A stretch of 5,285 nt of DNA, taken from NCBI GenBank assembly GCA_031274115.1, contig JAISQP010000097.1, positions 1 to 5,285 on the forward strand. The letters run 5' to 3'. The position numbers were made by a program, and so were the translations under genes. This DNA is from Synergistaceae bacterium. Lineage in GTDB: Bacteria; Synergistota; Synergistia; Synergistales; Synergistaceae. Shown here piece after piece: positions 1-4,578 of this stretch. Positions within the stretch are counted from its first letter, which is position 1. Every line of letters starts with the position of its first letter. A model generated the notes under the pieces. The model worked only from the letters and a program-made list of their open reading frames with translations. It was not told the origin of the DNA and ran no database searches.

Positions 1-1
1 T

Positions 2-16
2 CATATTACCCACCTT
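2..16 (-). promoter_or_regulatory. Ribosome binding site and start codon of a leftward gene leaving the window
   Basis: On the minus strand AAGGTGG (bases 16-10) is followed after five bases by ATG at bases 4-2. The site lies about 55 bases downstream of a strong leftward promoter (66-93), so promoter, leader, Shine-Dalgarno and start codon are in the right order and spacing. Only one codon lies in the window, so the product is unknown. Confidence 0.55.
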
Positions 17-65
17 GTTTTTAGGGTCAATTATTATCTATATATATATCTGTTTACTAGGATAT

Positions 66-93
66 ATAATATATTGTTTTTTTATTTTGTCAA
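66..93 (-). promoter_or_regulatory. Strong leftward sigma-70-type promoter
   Basis: On the minus strand there is a perfect -35 hexamer TTGACA (bases 93-88), a 16-base A-rich spacer and a -10 hexamer TATTAT (bases 71-66). TTATAT with an 18-base spacer is an alternative -10. The surrounding 90 bases are very AT-rich, in contrast to the GC-rich genes nearby. Transcription would start near base 59 and give a leader of roughly 55 bases before the ATG at bases 4-2. The -35 touches an ATATGTAC/GTACATAT box (93-100), which suggests regulation by a DNA-binding protein. Confidence 0.6.
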
Positions 94-170
94 TATGTAC
101 GACCAAACGACCAGGGCAAGCGCCCCGGGCCCAAACGCCCATATGTATAATAATGTCATTTGTACATATG
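93..170. promoter_or_regulatory. Dyad cluster, candidate operator for the leftward promoter
   Basis: ATATGTAC occurs at 93-100 and its exact reverse complement GTACATAT at 162-169. A further ATATGTA at 141-147 pairs with 163-169, giving the inverted repeat CATATGTA (140-147), 15 bases, TACATATG (163-170). One box abuts the -35 hexamer and the dyad lies about 50-80 bases upstream of it, a usual arrangement for a dimeric regulator. The arm spacing resembles that of NikR operators, but the arms do not match the enteric NikR consensus (GTATGA, 16 bases, TCATAC). The regulator is therefore unknown. A GC-rich segment (113-140) separates the boxes. Confidence 0.4.
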
Positions 171-352
171 TTATTTGAGACGGCCGGTTGGAGCGTTCTG
201 ATGGAGTGATGTCCGATAAAATCCCTGATCCTGTAAAGCGTCAGGATTCGTTCGATGCCGCGGCTCCGTGATTCGATCATACCTGAGAGGAAGAAGAGGA
301 AGAAAGTGTTTGCCACGTCAGGGTTGAAAGGTTGTGATTCGTGACGGTCCCC
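171..352. other. Intergenic stretch downstream of the ECF operon, no supported gene
   Basis: This stretch lies between the stop of the ATPase gene and the dyad cluster. No frame has a credible start with a Shine-Dalgarno sequence. A minus-strand open frame crosses it, but its only starts (GTG at 316, ATG near 283) lack ribosome binding sites and its translation resembles nothing I recognise. It contains a 22-base pure purine run (285-306), which is pyrimidine-only in the transcript of the ECF operon, and a weak hairpin at 220-248. Confidence 0.5.
216..248 (-). terminator. Possible weak terminator of the ECF operon
   Basis: Read on the minus strand, AATCCTGA (248-241) can pair with TCAGGGATT (228-220) with one bulged G and a 12-base loop, and the stem runs into TTTTAT (221-216). 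It lies about 105 bases past the ATPase stop codon. The stem is short and not GC-rich and the T-tract is poor, so a Rho-dependent end is equally possible. Confidence 0.2.
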
Positions 353-1054
353 CTACAGTCCGTGGCTGCTCAAAAATTTTTCGTCGTTCAGCAGCTCCTC
401 CGGACTGCCCTCCCCGACGACGCGCCCGCCGTGGAGGAGCACGGCGCGGCTGCAGAGCGCGCTTGCCATTTCGAGGTCGTGAGTAGCGATTATCATTGAT
501 TTGTCGAGCCCTCTGAGGGTATCGATCAGATTGCGCCGCGCCCTCGGGTCGAGCGCGGCGGATGGTTCGTCAAGAAGGATTATCTCCGGTTCCATGACGA
601 GAATGCCGGCCAAGGCCGCCGTGCGTTTTTCACCGCTCGACAGGCGGTGCGGGGGGCGGTCCGCCAGATGCTGAACGCGAAGTTTTTCCAGATATGACCG
701 CGCCCGCGAGTGCGCCTCCTCTATTTTTACGTTTCGCGCGACCAGCCCGAACGCGACGTCCTCCAGCACGCTCGGCATGAACAACTGATCGTCCGGCTCC
801 TGAAACACCAAACCGGCCGCGTCCTTGAGCGCCCGCAGGTCCCGTCCGACGGCTCTGCCGCGCAGCAGGATTTCGCCGTCTTCCGCGGCGAAACATCCGG
901 CCAGGTGCATGAGGAGCGTGGACTTGCCGGATCCGTTAGCCCCGACCAGCGCCGTCTTCTCCCCCTCCGTCAGCCGCAGCGACACGCCGCGCAGAGCCGG
1001 GGTTCCGTCGGGGTAATCGTAGGAGAGGTCCCTTGCCTCCAGCAGGACGGTCAT
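353..1054 (-). CDS. cbiO: ECF-type nickel/cobalt transporter ATP-binding subunit (CbiO/NikO)
   Basis: This is the cytoplasmic ATPase that powers the group I energy-coupling-factor importer encoded with it. The 233-residue protein is a single ABC domain with all motifs intact: Walker A GANGSGKST (38-46), Q-loop within QEPDDQLF (85-92, a form typical of ECF ATPases), signature LSSGEKR (138-144), Walker B IILLDEP with catalytic Glu163, D-loop SAALD (165-169) and switch His192. The ATG at 1054 lies 3 bases after the stop of the CbiQ gene and has no clear Shine-Dalgarno, so translation probably depends on coupling. It is the last gene of a five-gene operon. Only one ATPase is present, so it would act as a homodimer, as usual for Ni/Co ECF systems. 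NikO is an equally valid name, and the accessory genes here favour nickel over cobalt. Confidence 0.93.
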   Translation of the reverse strand: MTVLLEARDLSYDYPDGTPALRGVSLRLTEGEKTALVGANGSGKSTLLMHLAGCFAAEDGEILLRGRAVGRDLRALKDAAGLVFQEPDDQLFMPSVLEDVAFGLVARNVKIEEAHSRARSYLEKLRVQHLADRPPHRLSSGEKRTAALAGILVMEPEIILLDEPSAALDPRARRNLIDTLRGLDKSMIIATHDLEMASALCSRAVLLHGGRVVGEGSPEELLNDEKFLSSHGL

Positions 1055-1057
1055 ATA

Positions 1058-1831
1058 TTACAGACTGAACAGACTCGGCTGGGCTGATGAAATAACCGCG
1101 AGGCAAGCGGAGTTCAGGAAAAAAACGACGCAGAGCATGGACTCTTTCCACGTCCATCTGTGGCCGCTGGACTGCGAGAATCCCGCCAGGCCTCCTCTGC
1201 ATCCCATGGCCAGAGCCGCCCGCTCCGCCCTGTCGGCGCTGTGGACGAGCGTCGTGCCCACCATGCAGGCAAATGCTTTATACGCCTGAACGCTCTTCAT
1301 CTCGGGCGACCGGAGACAGATCGCCCTTCCCATCGCCGCCATCCGGTCGGCGAGCAAAAAGATATAGCGCATTGTGAGAAGAAGGAGTATTCGGAGCTTG
1401 AGGGGAAACCGCAGCGCTTCGAGGGCGCCGTTTATCCTTGTCATCCCCATGGAAGCGGCCATCTTCAGGAGGACTGTCGATAAAATATTCAGCTTCCATA
1501 TTATAATGAGAGCTGCCCTCGCTCCGTCAGCGGAGAAAAAAACCAGGACGCGATCGCCCGGATAGGTCAGCGGCAGAAAGATCAGGATAAAAACGCTGAC
1601 TTTATTCACTCTTGAAAGCATGTGCGCGAGACGGGAGAACCCTGAACGGCCGTCGATACATAATAAAAAAAAGGGGAGAACGCTCCCCGCCGCAAGGGCG
1701 TGTACGCCGCTGAGCGCGGCTATGCTCAGAGCGGCGCAGAATGCGCATATCACCCTGCACCGCGGGTCGAACGCGTCGAACCTCGACTTACTCACGCACT
1801 CTTCAAAAATGCCAGCCGAGTCCAATATCAC
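1058..1831 (-). CDS. cbiQ: ECF transporter transmembrane coupling subunit (CbiQ/NikQ)
   Basis: This inner-membrane T component links the metal-binding subunit CbiM to the ATPase. The 257-residue protein has FDPR at 21-24, the usual N-terminal family hallmark. Hydrophobic segments lie around 27-58, 78-90, 105-130, 145-162, 185-195 and 232-250. Between the later segments are the cytoplasmic coupling helices, seen as MGRAICLRSP (167-176) and ERAALAMGCRGG (203-214). The second contains the Ala-X-X-Arg-Gly-type motif that docks on the ATPase. Translation starts at a GTG that overlaps the stop of the CbiM gene by four bases (GTGA), with AAGGGGG (1848-1842) ten bases upstream. Length is normal for the family. 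Metal specificity cannot be read from this subunit. Confidence 0.9.
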   Translation of the reverse strand: MILDSAGIFEECVSKSRFDAFDPRCRVICAFCAALSIAALSGVHALAAGSVLPFFLLCIDGRSGFSRLAHMLSRVNKVSVFILIFLPLTYPGDRVLVFFSADGARAALIIIWKLNILSTVLLKMAASMGMTRINGALEALRFPLKLRILLLLTMRYIFLLADRMAAMGRAICLRSPEMKSVQAYKAFACMVGTTLVHSADRAERAALAMGCRGGLAGFSQSSGHRWTWKESMLCVVFFLNSACLAVISSAQPSLFSL

Positions 1832-2439
1832 AGCCGTCCGACCCCCTTCAGCATGTCGGGAAACGCGCGTTTAAGGAACAAAACCATGAAGAGCGTCGTC
1901 ATACCCTCCAGCAGGGCCAGCGGAACATGCGCCGCGAAGATGGTTTCAGCGGCGAGCGCCATGCCGGGATCCGAAAGAGTGAGCAGCGCCCCGACCAGCC
2001 CCGCGCCGATGAGGACCGCGAAAAAACCCGACGCGAAGGAGGCGGAAGACGCCAGTTTCGCGTTATCGGACCTGATCGCTTTTCCAAAAATCAGATGTAC
2101 GCAGACAGCGGGAGTCGCCATGCAAGCGGTGTTAGCGCCCAGAACGAACAGCCCTCCGAATTGAAAAAGGACCGCCTGCAGCAAAAGGGCGGTAAAGATG
2201 GCCGGGAAGGACGTCCACCCAAGCATGAGCCCGATCGGCCCGATGAGAGAGAGGTGCGTCGAACTTGGCCCGAATTTGACGTTGACTAAAGAGGCGAGAA
2301 AAAATACCGACGAGGCCATCGATACGCGAACCACCCTGTCCGCGTCCATTTTTTTTAGCCCCCACGCGACCCCGGCGCCGGCTAAGGCCCAGCCGGCCGC
2401 AAGCGCCGGAGGGGAGAGGAACCCCTCGCTTATATGCAT
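1828..2439 (-). CDS. cbiM: ECF transporter metal-binding membrane subunit (CbiM/NikM)
   Basis: This is the S component that captures Ni2+ or Co2+ at the outer face of the inner membrane. The 203-residue protein begins MHISEGFLSP. In this family the N-terminal amine and His2 coordinate the metal together with an internal His, here probably His62 in SSTHLSLIGP. Other family stretches are GANTACMATP (101-110) and HVPLALLEGM (171-180). Five or more hydrophobic segments follow (for example 12-27, 41-53, 66-98, 136-155, 178-189). There is no fused CbiN/NikN domain. The start is fixed by the essential Met-His N-terminus and by GAGG eight bases upstream of the ATG. It overlaps the end of the upstream gene by 10 bp and the next gene by 4 bp. 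Nickel is inferred from the K/L-like partners; cobalt cannot be excluded. Confidence 0.93.
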   Translation of the reverse strand: MHISEGFLSPPALAAGWALAGAGVAWGLKKMDADRVVRVSMASSVFFLASLVNVKFGPSSTHLSLIGPIGLMLGWTSFPAIFTALLLQAVLFQFGGLFVLGANTACMATPAVCVHLIFGKAIRSDNAKLASSASFASGFFAVLIGAGLVGALLTLSDPGMALAAETIFAAHVPLALLEGMTTLFMVLFLKRAFPDMLKGVGRL

Positions 2440-2960
2440 TTCCTAAGCCTCACGAGCGCGGCCAGGTTAAAGAGAATACTTACGCCGAGGACCGCGCGTA
2501 AAAAAAGATCGAAACCCCTCGGAAGCGACGACCGCGCGGCGACGGAGACTTCGCCTCCGCTGTCATCCAGGAACTCAGCGGTTATCGGTACTTTCGCCTC
2601 CGCCCTGTGTCCCTCCTCATCCTTGACGACGACCAGCCACTCTCCCTCAGTAGCCGGAACGAAAGAGTACCGGCCGAATTCATCGGTTCGCCCCGATTGA
2701 AACGCGTTCCGTTCATCCTGAGGCGAATACGCTCTGGCGTCCAGATACGCCATCGTCTCCCCGGTGGAGTAATAAAACTCGAGCGCGACGGCTTTCTTCG
2801 ATGACAGCCTGTATCCGACGCCGTGGGCGAACGCGTCCCCCGGGACCGCGAGGAGAAGGACCGCAACCAGGACCGCCTGCAGCAGACAGTAACGCATGCC
2901 TGCCGCGCGGACGCGCCGGCATTGCCCGGTTGCGACAGAGCGCCGGTCCTTCTCCCCCAT
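2430..2960 (-). CDS. NikL-like accessory protein of the nickel ECF transporter (signal peptide, periplasmic domain, C-terminal anchor)
   Basis: This 176-residue protein has a basic N-region, a hydrophobic core at about 25-41 and a likely signal-peptidase site after Ala45 (DAFA, then HGVGY), so the mature protein would begin with His. A beta-rich domain follows (46-140), with a carboxypeptidase-regulatory-like stretch GRYSFVPATEGEWLVVV (96-112). A single membrane segment (153-171) is followed by a short basic tail. This layout and the AHGV motif match the NikL/CbiL-type proteins that stand in for CbiN/NikN in some Ni transporter operons; its biochemical role is not settled. I chose ATG 2960 because AAAGGA lies nine bases upstream, overlapping the stop of the preceding gene. 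An ATG at 2897 would give a more compact signal peptide but has a poor ribosome site. An ATG at 3044 would overlap the preceding gene by 71 bp. Confidence 0.75.
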   Translation of the reverse strand: MGEKDRRSVATGQCRRVRAAGMRYCLLQAVLVAVLLLAVPGDAFAHGVGYRLSSKKAVALEFYYSTGETMAYLDARAYSPQDERNAFQSGRTDEFGRYSFVPATEGEWLVVVKDEEGHRAEAKVPITAEFLDDSGGEVSVAARSSLPRGFDLFLRAVLGVSILFNLAALVRLRKCI

Positions 2961-2969
2961 CAGCGATAT

Positions 2970-2975
2970 TCCTTT
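2970..2975 (-). promoter_or_regulatory. Ribosome binding site that decides the NikL-like start
   Basis: AAAGGA on the minus strand overlaps the TAA stop (2976-2974) of the DUF4198 gene and lies nine bases before ATG 2960. The upstream ATG at 3044 and the downstream ATG at 2897 have no comparable site. Confidence 0.55.
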
Positions 2976-3759
2976 ACTTAACCTGCATCGACAGGATGGA
3001 TCGCAGAGCGCGCGAGTCATACTCCCCGGGGACTCCCGGTTCATTGTCCTTCGCCGCCCTGATAATCCACAGGCCCGGGGATGTTATCTTGATATTGGCT
3101 ATGCCGTCGGAATCGGACTCCGTGTAGTACGCGTAGGTGTTCTCATACTCCTTGACGAAGCCGTCGTAGGTGGCAAAGACAGGCATGGAAGCCGGCTGTC
3201 CCTTGAAGAGGACCTTCACCTTAAAATAACCTCCTGCCTTGGCGAGAGCCGGATTTGTCACCGGTATTATCTCCAGCTCCTGCCCGACGACTGTGGAGAA
3301 GTTCTTATCGGACTCCGAGGGATTTATTATCGCCTTTACGAACTTATCCGTCAGCGAAGCCCTTACCACCTTGACGCCCTGATCCTCCAGCGACTTGCGA
3401 GTTCCCTGTTTCCATCCGTCCGGAGTGACAGACCAGATATCGCCGATTTTATTGGCTATCACAATTGTCGACGACGCGTCGTCAGGAATCTTGACCGAAA
3501 AGTCGATGCGAAGCTCGGCGTCATTGGGCTTCAGCGGCGACTCTATGAGCTTGCGGCCATCGAAGACTCCGGCCTTTATGAGCGGTATTGCCTCCACCTC
3601 TTCCTTGACGATAAAAATATGGGTGGACTGAAGCTCGATAGGAAGTTCCTCGCCCTTTGCCGCGCGGAACTTCGTCGGTTTGAGTATAAGCTCGTGAGCG
3701 AATACCGGGGTAGCCGAGAAAATCAACAACATTACCAACGCACATAGCTGCTTACGCAT
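2974..3759 (-). CDS. DUF4198 periplasmic protein, NikK-like nickel uptake accessory
   Basis: This 261-residue protein starts with a classical signal peptide (MRKQ, core 6-19, cleavage after Ala21 in VFAHEL), so the mature chain begins His-Glu-Leu. The body shows DUF4198 features: AHELILKPTKF at the mature N-terminus, a THIF motif at 46-49, and a C-terminal Ig-like half with YFKVKVLFKGQPA (178-190) and an SDSDGIANIKITSPGLWII stretch (215-233). No C-terminal membrane segment is visible, so it should be a soluble periplasmic protein. Such proteins are encoded with NikM/L/Q/O importers and are thought to help deliver nickel, but the mechanism is unproven. It is the first gene of the operon, 13 bases before the NikL-like gene. 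I prefer ATG 3759, ten bases after AAGGAG; a TTG at 3765 is in frame but only four bases from that site. Confidence 0.82.
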   Translation of the reverse strand: MRKQLCALVMLLIFSATPVFAHELILKPTKFRAAKGEELPIELQSTHIFIVKEEVEAIPLIKAGVFDGRKLIESPLKPNDAELRIDFSVKIPDDASSTIVIANKIGDIWSVTPDGWKQGTRKSLEDQGVKVVRASLTDKFVKAIINPSESDKNFSTVVGQELEIIPVTNPALAKAGGYFKVKVLFKGQPASMPVFATYDGFVKEYENTYAYYTESDSDGIANIKITSPGLWIIRAAKDNEPGVPGEYDSRALRSILSMQVK

Positions 3760-3785
3760 AAACAATCATCTCCTTCGTCATTTTT

Positions 3786-3796
3786 TGCCGACGGCA
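3786..3796. promoter_or_regulatory. 11-bp dyad at the probable transcription start of the ECF operon
   Basis: TGCCGTCGGCA (minus strand) is a perfect inverted repeat around one central base. It lies just after the TATAAT box, where transcription should begin (about 3793), and before the ribosome site. The single-base loop is too small for an RNA hairpin, so a protein-binding site is the better reading. No regulator is identified. Confidence 0.3.
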
Positions 3797-3799
3797 CAA

Positions 3800-3827
3800 A
3801 TTATAGGACAACGAAATTTGCGCACAA
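3800..3827 (-). promoter_or_regulatory. Promoter of the nickel/cobalt ECF operon
   Basis: On the minus strand a perfect -10 TATAAT (3805-3800) is preceded, after 16 bases, by TTGTGC (3827-3822), a weak -35 with three of six consensus bases. The expected start near 3793 gives a leader of about 34 bases to the ATG at 3759, with AAGGAG at 3775-3770. A good -10 with a poor -35 fits a regulated promoter. The -35 lies in TTGTGCGCAA, a near-palindrome, and a 12-bp C6G6 palindrome sits just upstream. Confidence 0.6.
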
Positions 3828-3828
3828 G

Positions 3829-3840
3829 CCCCCCGGGGGG
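3829..3840. repeat. Perfect 12-bp palindrome CCCCCCGGGGGG
   Basis: Six C followed by six G, immediately upstream of the ECF operon promoter and four bases before the point where recognisable TolC-like coding sequence begins. It could mark a rearrangement junction or act as a DNA structural element. It has no T-run, so it is not an intrinsic terminator. Confidence 0.6.
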
Positions 3841-3843
3841 ATA

Positions 3844-4065
3844 TTGGACAAATCCTTACCTCTGGCGCATATGAGGGTTGCCGAGGAAGCGCTGAATCTT
3901 TCCAGAGAACATCTCAGGCAAACCGAGTCTATGTACAAATCCGGCATGGTCTCCAAAGGCGATGTCTTGAGGGTTCAAATATCCGTATCTCAGGGAGAAA
4001 TCGAGAGGATAAACGCGGAGAACGAGCTCAGCCAACGATGTGCGACATACAGGCGCCTCATGTGA
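3844..4065 (+). pseudogene. Relic of a TolC-family outer-membrane efflux protein gene
   Basis: This short plus-strand frame encodes about 73 residues that read like one helical hairpin segment of a TolC-type outer-membrane factor: RVAEEALNLSREHLRQTESM (11-30), then YKSGMVSKGDVL (31-42), the characteristic tyrosine/glycine/aspartate turn between long helices, then a Glu/Asn-rich helix ending CATYRRLM. Intact family members are over 400 residues, so both ends are missing; there is no signal peptide, no Shine-Dalgarno and no barrel. The frame has no internal stop, which suggests recent truncation rather than long decay. It points against all its neighbours, and its stop overlaps the end of the Fe-S gene by eight bases. 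It is probably not expressed. Confidence 0.7.
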
Positions 4066-4573
4066 AAGCGCTTTCGAGGCGCAGCCTGTTTGTCTCGTAT
4101 GTCTGCTCTAACAAGAGCGGGCAGGCCTCGATATCGACCTCGAGTTTGTTTAATCTGGCGGCGAAGACCATGCATGATTTCTCGCCGCATATTCCGCAGT
4201 TAGTTTTCGGAAGCAGGTTATAGATGAATAGAACGGGAACAGGTTTCCTGCACTCGTACAGTGGGGTTATATCCGTCCTGCTCTCATAGGCGTCGTTTAT
4301 CAAATCCTTGAGCCAATCCAGAAGCTCATGCAATTCCGTCCTGTTGACAAACTTGGCGATGTTGATCTGATTTCCGATTATCGTGTACTCTATTTTGTCG
4401 TTTGTAAATTTAATGGAGCCGGCGTCATGGTTATAGACTGATGTCCGGAACATGCTGTTCAGGTATGGCATTATCTCTTTGAGGTCAACTGATGACTTCG
4501 TGTGCGCCACGAACTTGTCCGGCTGCTGAACACACAGATCTACGTCCACTACGCTTACCGATCGCAAAAACAT
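4058..4573 (-). CDS. Fe-S cluster protein with C-terminal four-cysteine domain
   Basis: This 171-residue soluble protein has two parts. Residues 1-115 form a mixed alpha/beta region of unassigned function, with LKEIMPYLNSMF (31-42) and a helical ELHELLDWLKDLIND (80-94). Residues 118-155 are a Fe-S domain of the type found in RnfB and the CODH/ACS corrinoid subunit: YNLLPKTNCGICGEKSC, with cysteines 126, 129, 134 and 151 (CX2CX4CX16C, ending in CP), which should bind one [4Fe-4S] cluster. The ATG at 4573 lies five bases after the stop of the desulfurase gene with only a weak GGGGA upstream, so coupled translation is likely. A longer in-frame start at 4717 would overlap the desulfurase gene by 139 bp with no family support. 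The pairing suggests a role in cluster or sulfur handling or electron transfer; the actual function is unknown. Confidence 0.85.
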   Translation of the reverse strand: MFLRSVSVVDVDLCVQQPDKFVAHTKSSVDLKEIMPYLNSMFRTSVYNHDAGSIKFTNDKIEYTIIGNQINIAKFVNRTELHELLDWLKDLINDAYESRTDITPLYECRKPVPVLFIYNLLPKTNCGICGEKSCMVFAARLNKLEVDIEACPLLLEQTYETNRLRLESAFT

Positions 4574-4578
4574 AGGCT

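Noticed and set aside
140..170. A canonical NikR operator
   Set aside because: The spacing is similar, but the arms CATATGTA/TACATATG do not match GTATGA/TCATAC, so no regulator is named.
15..209. A 64-residue hydrophobic plus-strand peptide as a small membrane protein
   Set aside because: The hydrophobic residues come from translating the AT-rich promoter island. There is no ribosome site, and the second half has no membrane character.
38..316. A 92-codon minus-strand frame as a real gene downstream of the ATPase gene
   Set aside because: Its first start is a GTG without a Shine-Dalgarno, the product has no recognisable domain, and its end runs through the AT-rich promoter and dyad boxes.
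2896..3747. A 283-residue plus-strand frame opposite the DUF4198 and NikL-like genes
   Set aside because: It is antisense to two genes with clear signal peptides and family motifs. It has no promoter or ribosome site and no recognisable domain.
3829..3840. C6G6 palindrome as an intrinsic terminator of the Fe-S gene
   Set aside because: It has no loop and no T-run on either strand, and it lies more than 200 bases past the stop codon.
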